64,000 bases of DNA from Stereum hirsutum FP-91666 SS1 (Eukaryota; Basidiomycota; Agaricomycetes; Russulales; Stereaceae). Within the stretch, counting starts at the first letter, position 1. Every line of letters begins with the position of its first letter. Below the pieces are notes generated by a model, which was given only the letters and a program-made list of their open reading frames with translations, was not told where the DNA came from and ran no database searches. Positions 1 through 8,853 of this stretch are shown here, piece by piece. The position numbers were made by a program, and so were the translations under genes. The DNA lies in the NCBI RefSeq assembly GCF_000264905.1, contig NW_006763134.1:2171921-2235920 (forward strand), written 5' to 3'.

Positions 1-393
1 GACGTCGTACTTGTTGTGTACTCTGCAAATGTCTTCGAGCTCGTCGATACCGATGGGAGGTAGGTTGTCTTCGTCGAACCTATGGCAGGAATGGAGAAGG
101 AAGGATAAATTCTTCCAGTCCTCCTCGTAAAATGGAACGACGGGAAGGCCATCTTTGAATTCTTGTGGCGGATCATGTGAGGTGGGGTCAGGAGTATCCG
201 TGGCCGCCCCTTGTGGAAGCATGATCATGCCCTTGAGGGCGGATGAAGCGAGTGAAAGCAGGCAACTGTGAGCGCGGAAATCGATAAGGTCGCTTGAACG
301 GCAAATTAAATCCGCTGTTTCATGATCAAATGGCGCCAAGAAGGCAGGAATGGCGGCTACGGGGTCTTCAGACAGGGCTTCTGTGTTCTCCAT
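1..393 (-). CDS. BTB/POZ domain protein, C-terminal part outside the window
   Basis: Read on the minus strand, an open frame of 131 codons starts at the ATG complement 391-393 and runs off the left edge without a stop. The N-terminal 70 residues have the form of basidiomycete BTB/POZ domains: FDHETADLICRSSD, then IDFRAHSCLLSLASSALKGM, where a charged D-x-x-x-R-S-S-D strand is followed by F-x-A-H and a hydrophobic helix. A Pro-rich insert follows, then PVVPFYEEDW and a Leu-rich stretch. In fungi such proteins usually mediate dimerisation or bind Cullin-3, but the partner cannot be told here. No intron is needed in the visible part. Family assignment is by motif memory; the missing C-terminus could hold another domain. 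Confidence 0.75.
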   Translation of the reverse strand, partial: MENTEALSEDPVAAIPAFLAPFDHETADLICRSSDLIDFRAHSCLLSLASSALKGMIMLPQGAATDTPDPTSHDPPQEFKDGLPVVPFYEEDWKNLSFLLHSCHRFDEDNLPPIGIDELEDICRVHNKYDV

Positions 394-1033
394 CGCGAGC
401 ACAAGGACTTGAACTGTACAAGATTGTTCATACATACACCTATTAGTACATAGTACGACTATCGAACGTGGCGACGGCTTGGGCTTTCAAATGACTTACG
501 AGTTTAACGTCCGCTCTAGTATACTCTACGACCAGGCCAAAATCACAGCTTCCTATAAATCGCTGTGATTTTTTCGGTCGGCTTGTTCCAATTCCTATAA
601 TGCCATGATGGGAGCAAAAAGTACCTTGAGCTTCGAGTTGAAGTCTAGGAGGGCCCGGAACCATGAAGGAGTAACTGCTGGTGGGCTGCGACTTGCGCCT
701 ATTGAAAGTGAGTAATATATCCGAGATCTACTAAGACCCAGGGTGAGGCTACAGTGGTCCAGGATTCAGTTGTTGGGAACCTCGCAGTGCGGTAACGGCG
801 GGAGGGCGGAGGGCTTGCCGCTTACTTGTATGCAAAGTTGTGGTGGCGGCAGATGGGAGTCGCGGAGTCTGATTCACGCGGCGACCGCCGGCATGGCGAA
901 CAACTCGCCGTGATCTTCCGGTCCTGACACTGCGTCTCAACTTCTTCTTCATACTTCGTGGCCTCAGGAATTTTGCAGAGCTCTTGGACGTAACGAACAC
1001 TACCCACTTCAATCTACTTTCTTACTCCTCACT
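394..1033. other. Intergenic, divergent promoter region
   Basis: This is the divergent spacer between the BTB gene (minus) and the first orphan paralogue (plus). The small open frames here have no recognisable motif or splice pattern. I see no repeat and no clear TATA box. Confidence 0.5.
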
Positions 1034-1534
1034 ATGCCTTTCTCGACTCGATCTTCCCCGAGAAAAGACCTTGTCTTCGGCTTCCTCGCCAACGAAGTGC
1101 AGCTCATGGAACGAGCAAAAGCGTATGGCCTCGTCGTAGATCTCCAACCCAATGAGATCGAACATTACAAATCCGAAAACTACACCGAAGCAGAGATGGC
1201 CAAGTGCCAATGGTATCGCCGATCGGTAGCCATGATGAACTACGTTGATTGGGAGATCATCTCAAAGGTCGCGATACCCGACCTCGAGCTACGAACCGTT
1301 TGGGTCGGTGATGATCTATGCATCCAATGCTTTTCGTTGCCGCTCGAGTACGCCTCCAAGCGGCACCGCACCCCGGAGGTGGTAGCACAGATGAAGCTCC
1401 TCGCGAAACTTATCAAGACCGAGTTCCCACCTGCGCTATGGTGTGGTGTTTCGGCACCACTCCCGCCTTCACTTAAGGGCCAGAAGCTTCCCCCACGGCT
1501 GGTCAACTATCGCATTGAGGATTTGCCGTTTTAG
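1034..1534 (+). CDS. Orphan protein, tandem paralogue 1 (166 aa)
   Basis: A single uninterrupted frame of 166 codons begins ATG CCT TTC. I do not recognise the family. The protein has a basic N-terminus (residues 1-11), a helical-looking KDLVFGFLANEVQLMERA block (about 11-28), a central acidic region, a conserved core LELRTVWVGDD-CIQCFSLPL (about 84-104) with two cysteines, and an ending PPRLVNYRIEDLPF. No signal peptide or membrane segment is visible. It is about three quarters identical to the next gene downstream, and the two differ mainly by conservative changes. This indicates that both are or recently were under protein-level selection. Function unknown; soluble cytoplasmic or nuclear location is an inference. 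Confidence 0.8.
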   Translation: MPFSTRSSPRKDLVFGFLANEVQLMERAKAYGLVVDLQPNEIEHYKSENYTEAEMAKCQWYRRSVAMMNYVDWEIISKVAIPDLELRTVWVGDDLCIQCFSLPLEYASKRHRTPEVVAQMKLLAKLIKTEFPPALWCGVSAPLPPSLKGQKLPPRLVNYRIEDLPF

Positions 1535-2146
1535 ATTCATGTCATATCTTCGTATCCATCATCTCTTTTAACCCCGTGTCACTTATCTGTCTTGCCCGCA
1601 GGTTCCTGTGTCTCGGACTTGTCTCAACCCTCCATCCAATCTTCTCCTACCCCGTTCGCCTGCCGTGTTGTCATTTGTGCGCTATTACCGTTTGTCTGTT
1701 TCCACGTTCTTATTTGATCCCATCACGTCGAATTTTTCCCATACCATCCTGTTGCTTCTCGATATATCATATACCTTTTCCTCACATATTTTCTGTCTGC
1801 GGTCGATTCTCATCCTTTTGGCTATCGACAGACGATCGTTACTTGCACAATACTTGCAAGTCTTGGTATTTTTTTGTTACTCTTGTTCGAAACCCATGTA
1901 TATCAATCTTCACGCTTGGTCCTCAGTCGTCCTTCTATAGCGTTTGGCCCGAGCTCATGACACGGACATTGACAAATCTGGGCAACAAAAAAGGCGTGAT
2001 TATGTCACCTGTGACAGTCTTATGCACACTTGAACCGTGACAGCTTGCGACGTGTCTCCCGACGACATTGGTCTACTCACATAGCCAAGTTATCACCCCT
2101 CTAGTTCTTCGTAGTACGAGCCGCCTCACTACAGTTCACAAAGACC
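1535..2146. other. Spacer between the tandem paralogues
   Basis: The spacer is pyrimidine-rich. Its first 100 bp, including TTCCTGTGTCTCGGACTTGT near 1602, recur after the second paralogue near 2696. The duplicated unit therefore includes 3' flanking sequence. Open frames in this stretch look accidental. Confidence 0.55.
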
Positions 2147-2641
2147 ATGTCGCGACCAAAGGGCTCAAGGGACGACCTTGTCTACGGCTTTCTCGCCAAC
2201 GAAGTCCAACTTATGGAGCGAGCCAGGGCTCACGGCTTCGTCGTCGATCTTCCTCCCCACGAGATTGCAGTGTATAAAGCCGAGAATTATACCGACGCAC
2301 AGATGATTGAGTGCCAGTGGTTCCGTCGATCGTTGGCGATGCTCAAATACGCCAAACGGGAGATCATCCCAAAGGTCGCGATACCCAACCTAGAGCTACG
2401 AACCGTTTGGGTCGGGGATGATATCTGTATCCAATGTTTCTCGTTGCCACTCCAATACGCGTCAAGGCGTCATCGCACCCCGGAGATGGCAGCGCAGATG
2501 AAGATACTCGCGAAGCTCATCAATTCCGAGTTCCCGGCAGCGGCATGGTGTGCCGTCTCTGCACCAGTCCCGCCTGAGATGATAGGTCAGAAACTTCCTC
2601 CACGGCTGGTCAACTATCGCATCGAGGATTTACCGTTTTAG
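2147..2641 (+). CDS. Orphan protein, tandem paralogue 2 (164 aa)
   Basis: This intronless frame of 164 codons starts ATG TCG CGA CCA. It aligns along its whole length with the upstream gene. The blocks DLV-GFLANEVQLMERA, KVAIP-LELRTVWVGDD, RHRTPE and QKLPPRLVNYRIEDLPF are kept. The N-terminus is shorter and differs before residue 9, and residues 69-77 are the most divergent internal block. Both copies are intact, so there is no sign of decay. As for its neighbour, the family is not one I know and no domain can be named. The shared 3' flank shows that the pair arose by local tandem duplication rather than retrocopying. Confidence 0.8.
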   Translation: MSRPKGSRDDLVYGFLANEVQLMERARAHGFVVDLPPHEIAVYKAENYTDAQMIECQWFRRSLAMLKYAKREIIPKVAIPNLELRTVWVGDDICIQCFSLPLQYASRRHRTPEMAAQMKILAKLINSEFPAAAWCAVSAPVPPEMIGQKLPPRLVNYRIEDLPF

Positions 2642-3290
2642 GTTCGTGTCATATCTTCGGTTTTATCATTTCTTCTGACGTGTCTTGCTCGCAGGTTCCT
2701 GTGTCTCGGACTTGTTTCGACCCTCGTTCCAATCTTCTCCTACCACCATCTCCATGTCACTTGTCTGTCTTCACAGGTTCCCCTTTCTCGAACTTGTGCT
2801 GCCGCAAAGTTGTTCTAGCTCGTCTGTGTCTCGCGTTGTCATCCCTGCTTGTCTGTACTTTGTACACTCACGACCTTCTCATCTGATCCCATCATGTCAA
2901 ACCTTTCACACACCACCTTGTTACTTCCCGGTATACCTTGCCCCAAATCAGGACGGTGTCCCGTTCAATCATTTTGTCTATACTCAGAAAACAAGAACCC
3001 AGGCTGTCGCTGCCAGATTTCCTGTAGGGTCGTCAACCCTTCGATGTACTCGAGTACAAGGTCGCAGCTTAGTGAGAGGCGCGCAGGATCATTTCAGTTA
3101 CAGGCCGTGTCCGTAGCATGCTGTAGCCTGCTGTAGCGTAGAGTGACGTCACAGGTTCTGAGAGCCAAACGTCCACCGACCCTTGCGAAAAGAGGACAGC
3201 AAACACATCTCCTTCGAGTTCATATTGCTACGGCCCGTCGATCTCCCGAGCAAAATGATTGCTAAAACTAAAACGTCATCTCCTGGATAC
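2642..3290. other. Intergenic, no gene seen
   Basis: The left part repeats the 3' flank of the first paralogue. The rest holds only short frames without motifs. The part next to 3291 may be the body of a tRNA-derived repeat (see the tRNA-like entry). Confidence 0.45.
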
Positions 3291-3392
3291 CAATTCGACC
3301 CGGACTCGAACCGAGAGCTTTCTACCCATGAGAACATATCAAGCTAAATATTCGCCATAAACAGACATGCATACCACTTGCACTATCAAGCC
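3291..3392 (-). tRNA. tRNA-like pol III unit (degenerate tRNA, tRNA pseudogene or SINE head)
   Basis: On the minus strand there is an exact B box GGTTCGAGTCC (3302-3312) and, 61 nt upstream, a near A box TAGTGCAAGTGG (3374-3385). A cloverleaf can be drawn: D stem GTGC/GCAT with a GG-containing loop, anticodon stem TCTGT/GTAGA (two wobbles), 5-nt variable loop, and T stem CTCGG/CCGGG. The anticodon loop is 35 nt, which would fit a 7-nt loop plus a 28-nt intron after the usual position 37. The acceptor stem GGCTTGA/TCGAATT is weak, with one mismatch and three wobbles, and that argues for a pseudogene or a SINE head rather than a working tRNA. The isotype is uncertain; ATG would sit at the anticodon position. 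Confidence 0.33.
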
Positions 3393-4071
3393 GTGTCTTT
3401 TGCGGTTGAGGCGAAACCATCGCCAAGTACGGGCCAGAATTTCATGCTCATAAGCAGATATCCGGAATAGAGGAGAACATAAACTGCCCTTTCGGGCCCT
3501 ACCCTGGTCCCTTTAGCTATCAGTAATAGAAACTATATTGATGGACTTTGGATGCTAATCTGACGGTAAACTCGCGCAGGGCTCCGCTACGCTCCGCCTC
3601 GCGTACTAAAAAAACCTTGAAGTTTACCAGTCATTCTGTGTTCTGGGGGCCGAAGGGAAGGAAATACTCTACTTCAGGATTATGCCTCTCCTGATGTACA
3701 TCGGGCTATATCCCACATAGAATGTGGCACCGGGACATGCAATATTGTCTATATTATACTATACCACGCCCTCCGGGCCAGACCTGTTCCTTCAGTCCCC
3801 ACAGATTTGGCCACTAAGTTGCTTTGCTTCAAGCTCCTTCGCCACTTGGCGAAGAGGAGACAATGAGGAAGACGAGAACACCAAACAGTAGACAAGTTGG
3901 AGTTGTACGAGAGACGGAAAGATGCGGGGCTGACGAGGTGACTGTGATGCTCCGAGATACCACAGTGACAAAAACATGAAGCTCAGGACAGGCCCCACAG
4001 TTTTGACGCCACCGCCACAGGTCGGGGCGTGACGTGACTAGTGTTACCGCAATGAATGACTCTTGTTCTAA
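3393..4071. other. Repeat-like intergenic DNA with short GC hairpins
   Basis: No gene is seen. The stretch holds several small perfect hairpins: GCCC-TTTC-GGGC (3486-3497), GCCC-TCC-GGGC (3768-3778) and CTTCGCCA-CT-TGGCGAAG (3837-3854). It also has a GTAAACT/AGTTTAC inverted pair around 3567-3628. A motif of the form CCTGKTCCBTTWG occurs on the plus strand at 3503 and 3783 and on the minus strand at 4080 and 5027. This suggests nested, non-autonomous transposon debris. Confidence 0.4.
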
Positions 4072-4448
4072 GACCTGTCCTAACGGAACAGGAATATACC
4101 AGTACACTGACAACTGGAACGAAGATGCCAACCTCTGTGGACCGCCCTGCCCACCCTCCTTGCCGGGGCGATCCACAGATGTTGGCCTCTTTTCCAATCG
4201 AGTCATGCAGATGCAGTATTTATTCAAGTAGGGGTGTATTGGGAATGCACGAACATCGGCCTTATTTATGAGCTCGAGACGACGAGAGTGGAGGAGGATG
4301 GAAGGCCGGCCGGCCGTGTGGCCAATTGCAACGTGTGGCAAGCACGCGAGTAGTGCGGTCTGGGCGCATGGGAAGTGCCGATCGGAACGAGACTAACTAT
4401 GTCTGGCTGTTTGACGAAAATTAGCTGCTAACAGACCTTGTCCCCTAA
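4072..4448. repeat. Left flank of assembly gap, identical to the right flank
   Basis: This 377-bp block reads the same as 4654-5030 from GACCTGTCCTAACGGAACAG to GACCTTGTCCCCTAA. It stops exactly at the first N. It contains no convincing gene. Its left end and the sequence just past the right-hand copy both form small palindromes of the CCTG..CAGG type. Confidence 0.9.
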
Positions 4449-4653
4449 NNNNNNNNNNNNNNNNNNNNNNNNNNNNNNNNNNNNNNNNNNNNNNNNNNNN
4501 NNNNNNNNNNNNNNNNNNNNNNNNNNNNNNNNNNNNNNNNNNNNNNNNNNNNNNNNNNNNNNNNNNNNNNNNNNNNNNNNNNNNNNNNNNNNNNNNNNNN
4601 NNNNNNNNNNNNNNNNNNNNNNNNNNNNNNNNNNNNNNNNNNNNNNNNNNNNN
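4449..4653. other. Assembly gap (205 N)
   Basis: This is a run of undetermined bases bounded on both sides by the same 377-bp sequence. The gap length may be nominal. Confidence 0.98.
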
Positions 4654-5030
4654 GACCTGTCCTAACGGAACAGGAATATACCAGTACACTGACAACTGGA
4701 ACGAAGATGCCAACCTCTGTGGACCGCCCTGCCCACCCTCCTTGCCGGGGCGATCCACAGATGTTGGCCTCTTTTCCAATCGAGTCATGCAGATGCAGTA
4801 TTTATTCAAGTAGGGGTGTATTGGGAATGCACGAACATCGGCCTTATTTATGAGCTCGAGACGACGAGAGTGGAGGAGGATGGAAGGCCGGCCGGCCGTG
4901 TGGCCAATTGCAACGTGTGGCAAGCACGCGAGTAGTGCGGTCTGGGCGCATGGGAAGTGCCGATCGGAACGAGACTAACTATGTCTGGCTGTTTGACGAA
5001 AATTAGCTGCTAACAGACCTTGTCCCCTAA
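4654..5030. repeat. Right flank of assembly gap, identical to the left flank
   Basis: This is the second copy of the 377-bp block at 4072-4448, starting at the last N. The sequence then continues AGGGACCAGG, completing an imperfect palindrome (CCTTGTCCC-ctaaa-GGGACCAGG) that the left copy lacks because it is cut by the gap. Confidence 0.9.
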
Positions 5031-5543
5031 AGGGACCAGGAATCTGATAAGTTTCTGTAGCGATGATCAGAAGGACCAACTCGACTCATACCAGAGCCAA
5101 AGACCCCAGCCAAGAACTGCACAAGAACATACTTTGCTAGAGCAGACGAAGAGGTGGTCCGTATCCAGATACGCCACCGAATCTGCCTAGAGTCTGAGAA
5201 CGAAAAGCCGAGCAAGATATTTCCGATGAATAAGGACCTCTTTGTCACTTTACAAGATATCTTGAGTTATAGCGAGCAGACGCTGGTCGCGAGCAGACGC
5301 TGGTCGCGAGCAGACGCTGGTCACGAGCGATATTGGATGCGAAAACCTGCCAGGTGTGTGATGGAGAGGCATGGAATACGACCAAAAACGCATATGCATA
5401 CACGGACGAGAAAAGGCATGAGCAGCATGTCAAAAATAAGTTCTCCCCCTCTTCCAGCTCACACCCGCACCTGACAGCCCAACGCCAACTATCCTCAGCC
5501 CCCAGAATCCTACAAAACCCAAAGCGCAAAAGAAGGAAGGCGT
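5031..5543. other. Intergenic, downstream of RPS13
   Basis: No gene is seen. The stretch holds the 17-bp tandem repeat listed separately and the presumed 3' UTR of RPS13 next to 5544. Confidence 0.5.
5272..5322. repeat. 17-bp tandem repeat, three copies
   Basis: The unit GCGAGCAGACGCTGGTC is repeated three times without a change, followed by a partial fourth copy (ACGAGCG). It lies in non-coding DNA. Confidence 0.95.
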
Positions 5544-6167
5544 CTATGCGATGAGGGTGGAGGCGGTGGCAGAGTCGTACTTGAACGAAGGAGGGATCTG
5601 CTGCTTCGTCTTGTAGTACCGGGCGAGACGGTGGATACGGGACTCGATGAGAATGAGGCGGAACTTCGAGTCCTTGTCCTTGCGGTTGGTCTCAAGGTGC
5701 TTGCGGACTGCGACAGCCTTTTTGACGAGGTGCCAAAGGTCCTCGGGGATGGAGGGTGCGAGACCTATAGACGAAAGACAACAGAAACATACCGATGAAG
5801 ATTACACCAATCGTACCCCAATCCAACCAAATGCATCAGAACCCGAGATGTTGTGAATTGGAGAAGTAGACGCACCGTTTGATTTCAAGATACGGAGGAT
5901 CTTGTTACCGGTGACGAAGCGCACTTGGGGGATACCGTGCGAATCACGGAGAGTGACACCGATTTGCGAAGGGGTAAGACCCTTGCGGGCGAGCTTGGCG
6001 ATGTGGTCGACGACATCATCAGGGGTGGTCTTGAGCCAGGAAGGGGGGGTGCGGCGGTAAGGGAGGGCGGAGGACGCTGTAAGATATGTTCGTCAAGGCT
6101 TCTAAGTCCAAGTCCAAGTCAAGACAAACGCACAAATGCCCTTTCCGGGAGCGTGCATACGACCCAT
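5544..6167 (-). CDS. RPS13: 40S ribosomal protein S13 (uS15)
   Basis: This is a component of the small ribosomal subunit, of the S15/uS15 family. Three exons on the minus strand, 6134-6167, 5876-6076 and 5544-5764, join to 456 nt (151 residues plus stop), which is the usual eukaryotic length. The product begins [12 protein letters not shown], continues [28 protein letters not shown] and [19 protein letters not shown], and ends [12 protein letters not shown]. All are hallmarks of S13. Introns start GTGCGT and end in CAG or TAG. The first exon is only 34 nt, as is common in fungal ribosomal-protein genes. It lies head to head with RPS6 over a 447-bp spacer. Identification is firm. Confidence 0.97.
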
Positions 6168-6614
6168 GGCTCTGTAAATCAACCGTCAGCACCTGGTCAC
6201 CGTCGCCGACGACGAGCAGCGGTACGCACGATTATTTGGTGGGGAGTCTTGAGGGTGGAGAGTTTTGGTGCCGTTGAGCGCGTCGGTCTGTCGGTCTCTT
6301 CTCCTTGGGTGACGCTCTCGCTGCAGGGTGAGTGTCACGCGTGACGAACAGCCTAATCGGGAAGGTGTGGCTGAAAGTGTCTGTACAGTTGGCAAACCTT
6401 ATTCTGCGCCACCGCGTGCCGCATTGGGACGTCGATTGAGCCAGACTCCGCTGTCCGCCCTCGCACGCGCCTCAAGACATCTCATCGCAAGTACCCTCGA
6501 CGCCGACGCCGACGACGGTGACTTCGCCTTTCCTTTCGTTCCGCAAGGTGCGTGCTTTATGACAATATCGTTGGTGACGGGGGACTTATACTGTTTTTTC
6601 CTGAATTTTGTAGT
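6168..6614. promoter_or_regulatory. Shared divergent promoter of RPS13 and RPS6
   Basis: These 447 bp separate the two start codons of divergent small-subunit protein genes, so both promoters and 5' UTRs must lie here. A GACGCC-type tandem block (about 6500-6520) is followed by a T- and C-rich tract before the RPS6 ATG. I see no canonical TATA box. An intron in the RPS6 leader is possible but not shown. Confidence 0.6.
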
Positions 6615-7755
6615 ATGAAGTTGAACATCGCCAGTGCGTACTGACTTAGACGATGGGAATAGACGTAGGACGGCTTGTGCTGACCGGAATCGTGTTGTGC
6701 AGACCCCGCGACGGGGCAGCAAAAGACTCTCGAAGTCGACGATGAGAAGAGATAGTGCGTGCTTCTCTTTGACTTAGGAGGGTCTGGCAAGGGTGTGTTT
6801 GGGGTTATGAAGGAAGGGTCAGGTGGATACAGAGAAGGATTGAGTTCGTCATTGCTGGATAGGATGGGTGATGCGCCGGATGCCAATGCCAGACCCTACT
6901 CGCCCGTGGCTTTAGTTTTGTCGTACTAACCATCTGCCACAGTCGTATCTTCTTTGATCATAAAATCTCTCAAGAAGTTCCCGCCGACTCGATAGGCGAC
7001 GAATGGGCCGGCTACATCCTCCGCATCACCGGTGGTAACGACAAGCAGGGTTTCCCCATGAAGCAGGGTGTCCTCGTCCCTTATCGTGTCCGTCTCCTCC
7101 TTTCCGACGGTCACTCTTGCTACCGCGCACGCAAGGACGGTGAGCGCCGCCGCAAGTCAGTCCGTGGATGTATCGTGGCTTCCGACATCGCCGTTCTCTC
7201 CCTCGTTCTCGTCAAGCAGGGTGAGCAGGAGATCCCTGGTCTTACCGACAACGTCCTCCCCAAGAGGTTGGGTCCCAAGAGGGCGACGAAGATCAGGAAG
7301 TTCTTCAACTTGAGCAAGGAGGACGATGTCAGGAAGTACGTCGTCAGGAGGGAGGTCAAGAGCTCAAAGAAGGAGGACGCGAAGCCCTACATGAAGGCGT
7401 GAGTATCTCTTTCTCATCTGTTACGTGCACGTCTGAGAATTCTATGCACTTCAGTCCCAAAATCCAGCGACTCGTCACCCCCGTCCGTCTCCAGCGCCGC
7501 CGTCACCTCCGTGCCCTCAAGGTTCGCCGGATCGAACACCAGCGGGACCAGAAGACCGAATACGAGTACGTCCGATTCATTCACAACCTTCTTCTCCAGC
7601 TAACAGGCTTGCAGTGCGCTCCTCGCCAAGCGCATCGCCGAGAAAAAGGAGAAGGTCGCTGCCATCAAGGCGTCCCACAAGAAGTACGTCTTTCTCCATC
7701 TCTTCACGCTACCTCTGGTCTTAACATATGTTTCCCGATTCACAGGACCGCTTAA
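6615..7755 (+). CDS. RPS6: 40S ribosomal protein S6 (eS6)
   Basis: Small-subunit ribosomal protein of the eS6 family, whose C-terminal tail is a TOR/S6-kinase target in other eukaryotes. Six exons, 6615-6633, 6703-6754, 6943-7398, 7455-7565, 7615-7683 and 7746-7755, give 238 residues. The product starts [20 protein letters not shown] and contains [29 protein letters not shown] and the basic [15 protein letters not shown]. It ends [14 protein letters not shown]. The last exon codes only the end of KTA plus the stop. The tail is short and lacks the RRRSS-type serine cluster known from animals; only the serine of ASHKK is visible near the end. All splice sites are GT..AG and the length is normal. 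Confidence 0.97.
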
Positions 7756-8757
7756 ATGAATCTTTTTGGATCTTCTGGTTTTCTTACTTCGCGGGTCTCA
7801 CATACGTACGGTCGATGCTCATCTACCCTCATGCCTCCGCCTACCCCTCCCCTTGCCGCTGCCTCCCTATGACTTTCCTACAATCTGCTGCATGTCCTCC
7901 GTTTTCTTTACCTGTCTCCTTTTTCTATGCATGATGTATGGCAAGCATATCGAACTGGCGTTGAGGGGCCTTGTATGTGTAAAGGACTGGTCTGCGTGCC
8001 TCGAGGTTCAGCACATCGCGCTACCTAAGTCTTCGATCTCGGCGTATACGGAGGAAAGCTATCGCCGGTAATGGCGCTGCTTTGTGGCACTGTGATGTGG
8101 CGTAAGTCGGAGTTCGTCGGAGTTCCTTTGACTCTGAGTCTCTCGTGGTGGCACCGTTTGCGGTCTTCTCCTTTGTCTGCAACGCCGATGAAGCACTCCT
8201 GTGTCTTTGCTTTCTTCACGATATTCTCTTTGGAAAGTTTCTTGGCAATTTTGTATTTGTTACAGTTGCCAACATGCTATCTCTGACGACGCATGCATAC
8301 GATTCGCTTTCAGGGGGTTCCTTGGCCGGCGGGCACCGATCATTGGTCGGTATCGTAGTTGTTGAAACAGACGTTGGTCTAATATCGTATTTTCATCACT
8401 CGAGAACGAGTGTTTCGCTATGTTGATCGGTGATATTCGATTGATCTCCAGCCGGCAAGCGGCGGTCACTCGCGACTCAGAGACCTCTACATCATCACTT
8501 GACACTGCTGTTTCAACAATATCTTCACCTTGGACTCTATGCTCGACTACGTATAATCAATCTTCGGGGACAGTGATTATGCTGTGTTCGCCTTGCTCTC
8601 CAGGGTCTTCAGGGGATTTTCATAGTTGAGAAGCCCGCGGAATAACAGCGGAAGGCGCTCTCCGTCATTATTTCTACACTTATCTCGACGGGCCGCGAAC
8701 TCGTGCTCAGGACTTCTTCCTATCATTTGGTCTTCCTGCGCCGTCACGCGTCATACA
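7756..8757. other. Intergenic between RPS6 and the fucosidase
   Basis: The left part is the presumed RPS6 3' UTR. Open frames further right have no motif and overlap on both strands. I see nothing else to report. Confidence 0.5.
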
Positions 8758-8763
8758 TATAAA
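8758..8763 (+). promoter_or_regulatory. TATA box of the fucosidase gene
   Basis: TATAAA sits 91 nt upstream of the ATG at 8854, a normal distance for a fungal gene with a short leader. Confidence 0.45.
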
Positions 8764-8853
8764 GCCCGCTTTCTTCACAGATATAAATGCCATGGTTGAG
8801 ATGGGCTGGAATCTTGCTGAGTGCTTCTTCGAATCATCTGCTCGACGTTCGCG

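Noticed and set aside
3149..3337. Minus-strand frame over the tRNA-like unit
   Set aside because: The pol III boxes explain the sequence better; no protein motif.
5272..5322. 17-bp tandem repeat as a CRISPR-like array
   Set aside because: There are no spacers between units; it is a plain tandem repeat in a eukaryotic genome.
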